From Xanthobacteraceae bacterium (lineage in GTDB: Bacteria > Pseudomonadota > Alphaproteobacteria > Rhizobiales > Xanthobacteraceae): DNA of 64,000 bases. This document shows positions 29,336-38,630 of this stretch, piece after piece. Positions within the stretch are counted from its first letter, which is position 1. Each line of letters starts with the position of its first letter. Location: the NCBI GenBank assembly GCA_029266425.1, contig JAQSWY010000007.1, positions 62,001 to 126,000 of the forward strand, written 5' to 3'. The notes beneath the pieces were generated by a model, which saw only the letters and a program-made list of their open reading frames with translations, made no database searches and was not told the DNA's origin. A program made the position numbers and the translations under genes.

Positions 29336-31141
29336 TCAATGATTGTCGCGCGGCACGCCCATGGTCTGGGCGATGCGCTGATAGCGAACGGCGGGCTCCA
29401 GCACCGCGCCGGTCTCGAGCTGGCCGACGACGCCGCGCTGGATCTCCTGCCAAGGTGTCTGGTTGGCCGGGTAGGCATAGCCGCCCGCCGCCTCCAGGGC
29501 GCGGCGGCGCTCGGCAAGTTCCTCCTCCGGGACCAGCATGTCGGCGGTGCCGCGCTTGAGGTCGATGCGCACGCGGTCGCCGGTGCGCAGCAAGGCGAGC
29601 CCGCCGCCGACCGCGGCCTCCGGCGAGGCGTTGAGGATGGAAGGCGAGCCTGAAGTGCCGGACTGGCGGCCGTCACCGATGCAGGGCAGCGAGTTGATGC
29701 CGGCCTTGATGAGATAGTCCGGCGCCCGCATGTTCACGACTTCCGCGGCCCCCGGATAGCCGACCGGCCCGGCGCCGCGCATGAACAGCACGGTCGCCTC
29801 GTCGATGGCGAGCGTGGGGTCGTCGATGCGGTGGTGATAATCCTCCGGCCCGTCGAACACCACGGCGCGGCCCTCGAACGCCTCCGGATCGTCCGGGTTC
29901 GACAGATAGCGGGCGCGGAAATCCGGCGAGATCACGCTGAGCTTCATGATCGCCGAGTGGAACAGGTTGCCGCGCAGCACGCGGAAGCCGGCGCGCTCCT
30001 TCAGCGGCTGGTCATAGGGGCGGATCACCGCCTCATTGGCAATTTCGACGCCGCGGCAATTCTCGCCGATGGTGCGTCCGTTCACGGTGAGCGCGTTCTC
30101 GGCGATCAGTCCTTGATCGATGAGCTGGCTTACCACCGCCGGCACGCCGCCGGCGTGGTAATAATCCTCGCCAAGATACTCCCCGGCCGGCTGGAGATTG
30201 ACCAGCAGCGGGATCTCCTCGCCATAAGCCTGCCAGTCGTCGAGCGAGAGCTCGACGCCCATGTGGCGGGCGAGCGCATTGAGATGGATCGGCGCATTGG
30301 TCGAGCCGCCTATCGCGGAGGAAACGCGGATGGCGTTGAGGAAAGCGTCGCGCGTCAGAATGTCGGACGGCTTGAGGTCCTCGCGCACCATGTCGACGAT
30401 GCGCAGCCCGGTGCGGTAGGCGACCTCCTGCCGGTCGCGATACGGCGCCGGGATTGCCGCGGAGCCGGGAAGCTGCATGCCGAGCGCCTCGGCGAGCGAG
30501 TTCATCGTCGTCGCCGTGCCCATGGTGTTGCAATAGCCGGTCGAAGGCGCCGACGAGGCCACCAGCTTGACGAAGCCGGCATAGTCGATCTCGCCCTTGG
30601 CCAGCAGCTCGCGCGCCTTCCAGACGATTGTGCCGGAGCCGGTGCGCTCGCCGCGGAACCAGCCGTTCAGCATCGGCCCGACCGAGAGCGCGATGGCGGG
30701 GATGTTCACGGTCGCTGCCGCCATCAGGCAGGCCGGCGTGGTCTTGTCGCAGCCTATGGTCAGCACCACGCCGTCGAGCGGATAGCCATAGAGCACCTCG
30801 ACGAGGCCGAGATAGGCGAGGTTGCGGTCGAGCCCGGCGGTCGGGCGCTTGCCGGTCTCCTGGATCGGATGCACGGGAAATTCGATGGCGATGCCGCCCG
30901 CCTCGCGTATGCCTTCGCGCACCCTTTTCGCCAGCTCGATGTGGTGACGGTTGCAGGGCGACAGGTCCGAGCCGGTCTGGGCGATGCCGATGATCGGCCG
31001 GTCGCTCTGAAGTTCCTCCTGGCTGAGGCCGAAATTCATGTAGCGCTCGAGATAGAGCGCGGTCATGTCGGCATTGGCCGGATTGTCGAACCAGGCACGC
31101 GAGCGGAGCCTGGACGAGGGTTTCGCGGTGGGGCTGTGCAT
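29336..31141 (-). CDS. IlvD/Edd-family sugar-acid dehydratase (xylonate/arabinonate/galactonate type)
   Basis: 601 aa; [66 protein letters not shown]-term GVPRDNH. Confidence 0.9.
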   Translation of the reverse strand: MHSPTAKPSSRLRSRAWFDNPANADMTALYLERYMNFGLSQEELQSDRPIIGIAQTGSDLSPCNRHHIELAKRVREGIREAGGIAIEFPVHPIQETGKRPTAGLDRNLAYLGLVEVLYGYPLDGVVLTIGCDKTTPACLMAAATVNIPAIALSVGPMLNGWFRGERTGSGTIVWKARELLAKGEIDYAGFVKLVASSAPSTGYCNTMGTATTMNSLAEALGMQLPGSAAIPAPYRDRQEVAYRTGLRIVDMVREDLKPSDILTRDAFLNAIRVSSAIGGSTNAPIHLNALARHMGVELSLDDWQAYGEEIPLLVNLQPAGEYLGEDYYHAGGVPAVVSQLIDQGLIAENALTVNGRTIGENCRGVEIANEAVIRPYDQPLKERAGFRVLRGNLFHSAIMKLSVISPDFRARYLSNPDDPEAFEGRAVVFDGPEDYHHRIDDPTLAIDEATVLFMRGAGPVGYPGAAEVVNMRAPDYLIKAGINSLPCIGDGRQSGTSGSPSILNASPEAAVGGGLALLRTGDRVRIDLKRGTADMLVPEEELAERRRALEAAGGYAYPANQTPWQEIQRGVVGQLETGAVLEPAVRYQRIAQTMGVPRDNH

Positions 31142-31162
31142 GGCGGTTTCCTCACGTCCCCT

Positions 31163-32254
31163 TCAGGCGACCGAAAAGCGATAGATCGAGGTGTGGCGAT
31201 AGGTTTCGCCGATGTCGAGCCGGGCGGAGGGGAAGTCCGGCCGGTTCGGTGTATCGGGCCATGCCTGCGGCTCGAGGCAGAGTGCATCGGACTGGCGGTA
31301 GAGCCGGCCACGCTTGCCGGTGACCGTGCCGTCCAGGAAATTGCCAGAGTAGAATTGCAGCCCAGGCTGGTCGGTGAAGAGTTCCAGCACCCGGCCGGAG
31401 CCGGATTCCTCGAGGCGGGCGGCGAGGCGCGGCTCAGAGAGCCGCTCCGATGCCAGGCAGTAATTGTGATCGTAGCCGCGGCCGAGCCGGAGCTGTTCAT
31501 GGTTCTCGCGGATACGGGCGCCGATGCGCCGGGCCTCGCGGAAATCGAACGGCGTGCCGGCGACCGGAACTGGGGCACCGAGCGGGATCGAGCCCGCGTC
31601 GACGGGGAGATAGTGATCCGCGGCAATGGTCAGCACATGCGAGAGGATATCGCCGCTGCCTTCACCCGCGAGGTTGAAGAAGCCATGGTTGGTGAGGTTG
31701 GCGATGGTCGGCCGGTCCGTCGTCGCCGTGAAGCTGATCGAAAGCTCGGTGGCGCCGGTGACGGCATAGGTGACCTCGACATCGAGATTGCCGGGATACC
31801 CCTCCTCGCCGTCCACGCTCCGCCGCGACAGAGTGACGAAGGGAACGGGCTCGGCGCCGAGCGCTGCGACCTGCCACACATGCCTGTCGAAGCCGGCGAC
31901 GCCGCCATGCAGCGCGTTCGCCCCATTATTGACGGCGAGCCGGTAGTCACGCCCGTCGAGCGTGAAGGCGCCGCCGGCGATGCGGTTGGCATAGCGCCCG
32001 ATGGTGGCGCCGAAATAGCGCCGGTTCGCCTCATAGGAGGCGATATCGTCCTCACCGAGCACCACGTCGGCGACAGCGCCGTGGCGGTCCGGCACCATGA
32101 GTTCGTGCAGGGCCGCGCCATAGGTGATGATGCGGGCCTCGAAGCCCTGTTCGCCAAAGAGCCGGACCAGCTCCACCGGCGTGCCGTCGGTGAGATGGCC
32201 GAACGACTGGCGGGAACCCTTCGTGCTCATCGGGTCGGTCTCGAAGCCGAGCAT
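31163..32254 (-). CDS. galM: Aldose 1-epimerase
   Basis: YGAALHELMVPDRHGAVADVVLG; RYFGATIGRYANRIAGGAFTLDG; NNGANALHGG; NHGFFNLAG. Confidence 0.93.
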   Translation of the reverse strand: MLGFETDPMSTKGSRQSFGHLTDGTPVELVRLFGEQGFEARIITYGAALHELMVPDRHGAVADVVLGEDDIASYEANRRYFGATIGRYANRIAGGAFTLDGRDYRLAVNNGANALHGGVAGFDRHVWQVAALGAEPVPFVTLSRRSVDGEEGYPGNLDVEVTYAVTGATELSISFTATTDRPTIANLTNHGFFNLAGEGSGDILSHVLTIAADHYLPVDAGSIPLGAPVPVAGTPFDFREARRIGARIRENHEQLRLGRGYDHNYCLASERLSEPRLAARLEESGSGRVLELFTDQPGLQFYSGNFLDGTVTGKRGRLYRQSDALCLEPQAWPDTPNRPDFPSARLDIGETYRHTSIYRFSVA

Positions 32255-32256
32255 GC

Positions 32257-33195
32257 TCAGGCCTCCACAAAGGGTTCGACGATGCGCCGCTGGCCCAGCA
32301 TGAAGGCATCCGCCACGTGCTGCAGCGGCGTCGCATCGACGTCGGAAGCGCCCGCCGCGATCAATTCGACGAAGCGGCGATAGATGGCGGGATACTCCGC
32401 CTCCTTCTCCTCGACCAGCGGGCGACCGTCAAAAGCGAGGCGGGCGCCACCGGATGAGAGCACCAGCTCGCCGGCATCGGTGTCGATGCGGATGTCCCAG
32501 GTCTGCGGCCCGGTCTGGCGGAAGTCGAACGCGGCATTGATCGGGGTGCCGGCGGTGTCCTCGAAGACGAGATCGGCGGCGATCGGCGCCGCACGGTTCT
32601 CCGGGAAGGCGAGTTCCGCGCTCGTGAGGAAGAACGGCCGCGGCAAAATGTGGGTGAGGATGGAGAGCGCATTGATGCCGGGATCGAACACGCCGAGCCC
32701 GCCCGGCTCCCAGATCCAGTGCTGCCCCGGATGCCAGATGCGCACATCCTCCTTCCATTCCACCGTGACGGAGCGGACAGTCCGCGCCGCGAGGAAGGTG
32801 CGCGCCGGCTCCACCGCCGGTGCAAAGCGCGAATGCCAGGTGGCGAATAGTGTCCGCTCGCCCTCGTTCGCGGCGAAGATGAGCGGTGCCAGCTCGGCAA
32901 CCGTGGCGCCGGGCGGCTTCTCCAGCAGCACGTGCTTGCCGGCCGCGAGCGCGGCCGCGGCCTGCTTCCGGCGCACCTGCGGCGGCGTGCACAGCGCCAC
33001 CGCTTCTATCTCCGGCGCGCCCGCCAGCAATTCCTCGAGCGTGGCGAAATGCGCGACGCCGTCGAGCGCGGCGTTGCGGCTGGCGACCGCGGCGAGCGCG
33101 ATGCCGGGCGTCGCGGCGATCGCCGGGACATGCTGGTCCCGCGCGATCTTGCCGAGACCGACAATGGCGAGGCTTATCTCCTTGTCCATGATCAT
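32257..33195 (-). CDS. Gfo/Idh/MocA-family oxidoreductase, D-galactose/L-arabinose 1-dehydrogenase-like
   Basis: LAIVGLGKIARDQHVPAIAATPGIALAAVAS; HVLLEKPPGATVAEL; EDVRIWHPGQHWIWEPGGLGVFDPGINALSILT. Confidence 0.88.
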   Translation of the reverse strand: MIMDKEISLAIVGLGKIARDQHVPAIAATPGIALAAVASRNAALDGVAHFATLEELLAGAPEIEAVALCTPPQVRRKQAAAALAAGKHVLLEKPPGATVAELAPLIFAANEGERTLFATWHSRFAPAVEPARTFLAARTVRSVTVEWKEDVRIWHPGQHWIWEPGGLGVFDPGINALSILTHILPRPFFLTSAELAFPENRAAPIAADLVFEDTAGTPINAAFDFRQTGPQTWDIRIDTDAGELVLSSGGARLAFDGRPLVEEKEAEYPAIYRRFVELIAAGASDVDATPLQHVADAFMLGQRRIVEPFVEA

Positions 33196-34127
33196 TTACC
33201 CCAACGTAAAACGATGGGATCGAGCCGCTTTGCCACCTCGATCAGTCCGGCCCGCGTCGCCGGATGCAAAGCCGGCAAAGGATGACGCACCGTATCGTGC
33301 GCGATCACGCCGCCCTCCTGCATCAATGCCTTGCAGGCGGCGAGGCCGCATTGGCGGTTCTCGTAATTGATCAGCGGCAGCCAGCGCTGATAGGCGTCGA
33401 GCGCCTCCTCGCGCTTCCCCGCGAAATAGGCGTCGGTGATCTGGCGGATGCCGTCGGGATAGCCGCCGCCGGTCATCGCCCCGGTGGCGCCGGCGTCGAG
33501 GTCAGCAATCAGCGTGATCGCCTCCTCGCCGTCCCACGGACCCTCGATGGCGTCGCCGCCGAGTTCGATCAGCGTTCGCAGCTTGCCGGCCGCCTGTGGC
33601 ACCTCGATCTTGAAATAGGCGAGGTGCTTGATCTCGGCCGCCATGCGCGCAAGGAAGGGCGCGGAAAGCGGCGTGCCCGCCACCGGCGCGTCCTGCACCA
33701 TGATCGGGATGTCGATCGCGTCGGAGACGATGCGGTAGAAATCGAAGACGCCCTGTTCGGAAACCCGGATCGTCGCGCCGTGATAGGGCGGCATGATCAT
33801 CACCATGCTCGCGCCCAAAGCTTGCGCCCGGCGCGAGCGCTCGGCACAGATCGCGCTGCCGAAATGCGTTGTCGTGACAATGACCGGCACCCGCCCGGCG
33901 ACATGGCCGAGCACGGTCTCCATCACCGTCTCGCGCTCGGCATCGGTCAGCACGAACTGCTCGGAGAAATTGGCGAGGATGCAGATGCCGTCAGAGCCAG
34001 CATCGATCATGAAATCGACGGCGCGCTTCTGCCCTTCGAGGTCGAGAGCGCCGTCCGCGTCGAACACCGTCGGCGCGACTGGGAAGACTCCCTTATAGGG
34101 GCGGCGGGCGGTCGTCGGTGTTGCCAT
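33192..34127 (-). CDS. Dihydrodipicolinate synthase-family protein (probable 2-keto-3-deoxy-sugar-acid dehydratase/aldolase)
   Basis: YKGVFPVAPTVFDADGALDLEGQKRAVDFMIDAGSDGICILANFSEQFVLTDAER. Confidence 0.88.
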   Translation of the reverse strand: MATPTTARRPYKGVFPVAPTVFDADGALDLEGQKRAVDFMIDAGSDGICILANFSEQFVLTDAERETVMETVLGHVAGRVPVIVTTTHFGSAICAERSRRAQALGASMVMIMPPYHGATIRVSEQGVFDFYRIVSDAIDIPIMVQDAPVAGTPLSAPFLARMAAEIKHLAYFKIEVPQAAGKLRTLIELGGDAIEGPWDGEEAITLIADLDAGATGAMTGGGYPDGIRQITDAYFAGKREEALDAYQRWLPLINYENRQCGLAACKALMQEGGVIAHDTVRHPLPALHPATRAGLIEVAKRLDPIVLRWGK

Positions 34128-34136
34128 TCGTCACCT

Positions 34137-35876
34137 TCAATGATTGTCGCGCGGCACCGGCGAACCGGAGCGCCCGACCAGGAAGTCGAAATCCGCGCCG
34201 CGGTCGGCCTGCAGCACGTGGTCGATATAGAGCCGGGTGTAGCCGCGCTCGGCATGGGGTGCAGGGGGCGTCCAGGCGGCGCGGCGCACCGCGAGCTCCG
34301 CCTCGTCGACATGCAGATGCAGCGAGCGGGCGGGCACGTCGAGCGTGATCAGGTCGCCATTGCGCACCAAAGCGAGCGGTCCGCCAGCGGTCGCTTCCGG
34401 GGCGACGTGGAGCACCACAGTGCCATAGGCGGTTCCGGACATGCGGGCATCGGAGATGCGGATCATGTCGCGCACGCCCTGGCGCAAAAGCTTTGCCGGC
34501 AAAGGCATGTTGCCGACCTCGGCCATGCCGGGATAGCCCTTTGGCCCGCAATGCTTCAGCACCATGATGCAGGAGGCGTCGATATCGAGATCGTCGTCAT
34601 TCACCGCGTGGTGCATCTCCTCGACCGATTCGAACACCACGGCGCGGCCGGTGTGCCGCATCAGCTCGGGCGAGGCGGCGGAGGGCTTGATCACCGCCCC
34701 ATCGGGGGCGAGGTTGCCGGTGAGGATGGCGATGCCGGCTTCCGGCTTGAACGGCTCCTCGAACGGGGTGATCACCTCGCTGTTCCAGCAGGAGGCCTCG
34801 CGGACATTCTCCCAGATGGAGCGCCCGTTTACGGTCGGGGCGTCCTTGTTGAGGAGGCCGCGCTCGCCGAGCGCGCGCAGCACCACCGGCAGCCCGCCGG
34901 CATAATAGAAGTCCTCCATCAGGAAGCGCCCTGACGGCATCAGGTCGACGAGGCAGTGCACGTCACGGCCGAGACGGTCGAAATCCTCGAGCGTGAGTTC
35001 GATCCCCACCCGCCCGGCAATGGCCAGCAGATGCACCACCGCATTGGTCGAGCCGCCGATCGCCGCCAGCGTGCGAATGGCGTTCTCGAACGCCTGCCGG
35101 GTGAGGATGTCGGAGGGTTTGAGATCCTCGCGCACCATGTCGACGATCCGCCTTCCGGCCATGCGGGCGAGCTGGTTGCGGCGGGCATCTGCGGCAGGGA
35201 TGGCGGCGTTCTCCGGCATTCCGATGCCGAGTGCCTCCACCATCGAGGCCATGGTCGAGGCGGTGCCCATGGTCATGCAATGGCCGCTGGAGCGGTTCAT
35301 CCCCCCCTCGGCCTCGTGGAATTCTTGGATAGTGATCTCGCCGGCGCGCAACTGCTCGCTCATCGAGATGATGCTGGTGCCAGAGCCGATGATCTGGCCG
35401 CGATAGACGCCTCGCAGTTGCGGGCCGCCGGAGACCCCGATCGCCGGCAAATCGGCCGAGGCCGCCCCCATCAGCAGCGCCGGGGTAGTCTTGTCGCAGC
35501 CCATCAGCAGCACCACGCCGTCGAGCGGGTGGGCGCGGATCGCTTCCTCGACATCCATCGAGGCGAGGTTGCGGAACAGCATGGCTGTCGGGCGCATCGT
35601 CACCTCGCCGAGCGAGGAGACCGGGAATTCTAGCGGGAAGCCGCCGGCTTCCAGCACGCCGTAGCGTACATGCTCGGCGATGGCGCTGAAATGCGCGTTG
35701 CACGGCGTCAGCTCGGATCCGCTGTTGCAGATGCCGATCACCGGCTTGCCTTCGAACTGGTCCTGCGGGAAGCCGCTGTTCTTCAGGAAGGACCGGTAAT
35801 AGAAGCCCATCTTGTCCTGCCGGCCGAACCAGGCCTGGCTGCGCAGCGTCTTCTTGTGGTTCGGGCTGTCGTCCAT
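34137..35876 (-). CDS. IlvD/Edd-family dehydratase (L-arabinonate dehydratase-like)
   Basis: 579 aa; [99 protein letters not shown]-term PVPRDNH. Confidence 0.9.
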   Translation of the reverse strand: MDDSPNHKKTLRSQAWFGRQDKMGFYYRSFLKNSGFPQDQFEGKPVIGICNSGSELTPCNAHFSAIAEHVRYGVLEAGGFPLEFPVSSLGEVTMRPTAMLFRNLASMDVEEAIRAHPLDGVVLLMGCDKTTPALLMGAASADLPAIGVSGGPQLRGVYRGQIIGSGTSIISMSEQLRAGEITIQEFHEAEGGMNRSSGHCMTMGTASTMASMVEALGIGMPENAAIPAADARRNQLARMAGRRIVDMVREDLKPSDILTRQAFENAIRTLAAIGGSTNAVVHLLAIAGRVGIELTLEDFDRLGRDVHCLVDLMPSGRFLMEDFYYAGGLPVVLRALGERGLLNKDAPTVNGRSIWENVREASCWNSEVITPFEEPFKPEAGIAILTGNLAPDGAVIKPSAASPELMRHTGRAVVFESVEEMHHAVNDDDLDIDASCIMVLKHCGPKGYPGMAEVGNMPLPAKLLRQGVRDMIRISDARMSGTAYGTVVLHVAPEATAGGPLALVRNGDLITLDVPARSLHLHVDEAELAVRRAAWTPPAPHAERGYTRLYIDHVLQADRGADFDFLVGRSGSPVPRDNH

Positions 35877-35891
35877 TCTCGGCTCCGTCCT

Positions 35892-36614
35892 TCAGCCGGC
35901 CGCGCCATGCCGGCGCAGGCCGTTGAAGATCACATTGGTCATCGCCGCCGAGGCGGCTTCCACGTCCTTGTCCTCGATGGCGTCGACGATCCGCTCATGG
36001 GAGAGGATGGCGATGTCGCGCTCGCGTTCCTCGACCGGGGCGCTGAGCAGGAAGGAGGTGCGCAGCGCCGCCTCGATCACCGCGCCGATCGAGCGCATGA
36101 AGGGATTGCCCGAGGCATTGGCGACCGCGAGATGCAGCGAAAGATCGCCATCGGCGAAGCCCACCGAATCCGACGGCTCGCGGCGCATCCGCTCGATGCT
36201 GCGGCGCATCTCCGTGAGGTCGTCGGTGCTGCGCCGCTCGGCGGCCAGCGAGGCGGCCCGCGGCTCCACCGCGAGGCGGATTTCGGCGAGATCGCGCAGG
36301 AAGCGCTTGTCGATGCCGGCGTCGAGATGCCAGGCCAGCACGTCGGGATCGAACATGTTCCACGAAGCGCGCTCGCGCACCACGGTGCCAACCCGCGCCT
36401 TGGTGCTGAGCAACCCCTTCGCCACCAGGGTCTTTACGCTCTCGCGCAGCACCGGGCGCGAGACCCCGAACAGCAGCGTGAGCTCCGCGTCGCCCGGCAG
36501 CTTGGCGCCCTCGGGGTAGCGCCCGGCGATGATGTCGATGCCGATGGTCCGCGCCACTTCCGCATGGTTGGAATGGGCGCGACGGGCCGGGATGATGACC
36601 AGCTGGGAATTCAT
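35892..36614 (-). CDS. GntR-family (FadR/FCD) transcriptional regulator
   Basis: MNSQLVIIPARRAHSNHAEVARTIGIDIIAGRYPEGAKLPGDAELTLLFGVSRPVLRESVKTLVAKGLL; the longer ORF in the track starts inside the upstream gene. Confidence 0.92.
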   Translation of the reverse strand: MNSQLVIIPARRAHSNHAEVARTIGIDIIAGRYPEGAKLPGDAELTLLFGVSRPVLRESVKTLVAKGLLSTKARVGTVVRERASWNMFDPDVLAWHLDAGIDKRFLRDLAEIRLAVEPRAASLAAERRSTDDLTEMRRSIERMRREPSDSVGFADGDLSLHLAVANASGNPFMRSIGAVIEAALRTSFLLSAPVEERERDIAILSHERIVDAIEDKDVEAASAAMTNVIFNGLRRHGAAG

Positions 36615-37624
36615 CGCGCTGCAACTCCTCGGGCTGCAATCCCTTGGGTCGCAACTCCTGCCGTACGGCTGCCCGAGCGCTTCGCGAGGCCGACCATCGC
36701 CTGCTGGAAAGCGATGAAGGCGAACAGCAGGATGCCGGTCGCGATCTTGGTCCACCAGCTCGACAGCGTCCCGTCGAAATTGATGTAGGTCTGGATCAGC
36801 CCCTGGATCAACACGCCGATGAAGGTGCCGAACACGAAGCCATAGCCGCCGGTGAGCAGCGTGCCGCCGATCACCACCGCGGCGATGGTGTCGAGCTCGA
36901 CGCCGACCGCCGAGAGCGAATAGCCGGACGAGGTGTAGAGCGAGAAGACGATGCCCGACAGGCCCGCGAGCACGCTGGAGAGCATGTAGATGCGGATCGT
37001 GGTCTGCCCGACCCGCACCCCCATCAGCGCGGTCGAGGTTCGGCTGCCGCCGAGCGCATAGACATTGGCGCCGAAGCGGGTGAAGTGCAGCAGCACGATG
37101 CCGAACGCGAACACGGCGAGCATGATGAGTGCGACCACCGTAAGCCGCCCGCCTCCGGGCAGGCGGATCGCGTACGACGCCAGGTCGGAATAGAGCGGCG
37201 CGTTGATCGGTATCGATTCCGTCGACATCAGGAAGCTTGCCCCGCGCGCCAGGAACATGCCGGCGAGCGTGACGATGAAGGGCGGCATCTCGAAATACTG
37301 GATCACCGCGCCCATGGCCGCGCCGAAGAGCGCGCAGATGACGAGGATGAGCGCGAAGGCGGCAAAGGGCGGCACGCCGTGGCGCTCGATGGCCAGCGCC
37401 AGGAACACGGTGGTGAAGCCGATCACCGAGCCGACCGAGAGATCGATGCCGCCGGAGATGATGACGAAGGTCATGCCTACCGCGACGATGCCGAGGAAGG
37501 CGTTGTCGGTGAGCAGGTTCGCCACCACCCGCGTCGAGGCGAAGTTCGGGAACTGCACCGAGCAGATGATAAAGCCGGCGATGAAGACGCACGTCGTGAC
37601 GAAGACCGGGAGCAGACGGTTCAT
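36611..37624 (-). CDS. yjfF: Sugar ABC transporter permease, YjfF-like (galactofuranose-type importer)
   Basis: MNRLLPVFVTTCVFIAGFIICSVQFPNFASTRVVANLLTDNAFLGIVAVGMTFVIISGGIDLSVGSVIGFTTVFLA; start corrected from the over-long ORF. Confidence 0.88.
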   Translation of the reverse strand: MNRLLPVFVTTCVFIAGFIICSVQFPNFASTRVVANLLTDNAFLGIVAVGMTFVIISGGIDLSVGSVIGFTTVFLALAIERHGVPPFAAFALILVICALFGAAMGAVIQYFEMPPFIVTLAGMFLARGASFLMSTESIPINAPLYSDLASYAIRLPGGGRLTVVALIMLAVFAFGIVLLHFTRFGANVYALGGSRTSTALMGVRVGQTTIRIYMLSSVLAGLSGIVFSLYTSSGYSLSAVGVELDTIAAVVIGGTLLTGGYGFVFGTFIGVLIQGLIQTYINFDGTLSSWWTKIATGILLFAFIAFQQAMVGLAKRSGSRTAGVATQGIAARGVAAR

Positions 37625-38613
37625 TTGCGTCCCCCCAGCAAAAGCGTGATGCCGGACAGCCGCGGCGACTGCATCAGCAGCACCACCATCACCACCACGG
37701 CCTTGACCACAAGATTGAACTCGGGCGGGTAGCCGGAGAGCAGGATGCCGGTGTTCATCGCCTGGATGATCAGCGCGCCGAGCACGGCGAGGACCAGGCT
37801 GAACCGCCCGCCGAACAGCGAGGTGCCGCCGATCACCACCGCCAGTATGGCGTCGAGCTCGAGCCAGAGCCCGGCATTGTTGGCGTCGGCGCCGAGTATG
37901 TCGGCCGCGGCGATGACGCCGGCGAGAGCGGCGCACAAGCCGCACCAGACATAGACCGCGATCGTCATCGCCCGCGTGCCGACACCGGCAAGCGCGCTCG
38001 CCTTGGCGTTGCCGCCGGTCGCCTCGATCATCAGGCCGAGGGCGGTGCCGCGCACCAGTATGAGCGTCACCAGCAGCATGCCGAAGGTGACGGCGACCGC
38101 CGCCGGCACGCCCATGACCGAGCCGCCGCCGAACCAGGCGAGATCGGGCGAGGTGAAGGTGACGATGCGCCCCTCGGTGATGAGCTGGGCAATGCCGCGC
38201 CCGGCGACCATCAGGATCAGCGTCGCCACGATCGGCTGGATGCCGAGCACCGCGACGAGGATTCCGTTCCACAGTCCGCACAGCAGGCCCGCGCCGAGCG
38301 CCGCGCTGAGCACCACCGGCAGCGCGTGGCTGTCGGCGAGGCTCGCCGCGATGGCACCCGAGATCGCCATCACCGCGCCGACCGAGAGATCGATGCCACG
38401 GGTCGCGATGACCAGCACCATGCCGATCGCCAGCAGCGCCACCGGCGCGCCGCGATTGAACACGTCGACGAGGCTGCCGAACAGCCGGCCGTCCTGCAGC
38501 CGGACGTCGAAGAATTGCGGCGACACCGTCCAGTTGATCGCAAGGATCGCCAGGAAGGCGATGATCTGTGCAGTGCCGCTGGTGGTACCGATCTTGGGCA
38601 GGCGAAGCGCCAT
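37621..38613 (-). CDS. ytfT: Sugar ABC transporter permease, YtfT-like
   Basis: MALRLPKIGTTSGTAQIIAFLAILAINWTVSPQFFDVRLQDGRLFGSLVDVFNRGAPVALLAIGMVLVIATRGIDLSVGAVMAISGA. Confidence 0.88.
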   Translation of the reverse strand: MALRLPKIGTTSGTAQIIAFLAILAINWTVSPQFFDVRLQDGRLFGSLVDVFNRGAPVALLAIGMVLVIATRGIDLSVGAVMAISGAIAASLADSHALPVVLSAALGAGLLCGLWNGILVAVLGIQPIVATLILMVAGRGIAQLITEGRIVTFTSPDLAWFGGGSVMGVPAAVAVTFGMLLVTLILVRGTALGLMIEATGGNAKASALAGVGTRAMTIAVYVWCGLCAALAGVIAAADILGADANNAGLWLELDAILAVVIGGTSLFGGRFSLVLAVLGALIIQAMNTGILLSGYPPEFNLVVKAVVVMVVLLMQSPRLSGITLLLGGRK

Positions 38614-38630
38614 AATCGAGCTGCCCTCCC

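Noticed and set aside
29831-32383. 850-aa plus-strand ORF
   Set aside because: Antisense to the IlvD/Edd dehydratase and aldose epimerase; shadow ORF.
35892-37592. 566-aa ORF suggesting a permease-GntR fusion
   Set aside because: The N-terminal half is a frame-shifted reading of yjfF; the genuine GntR start is at 36614 (ATGA overlap with yjfF stop).
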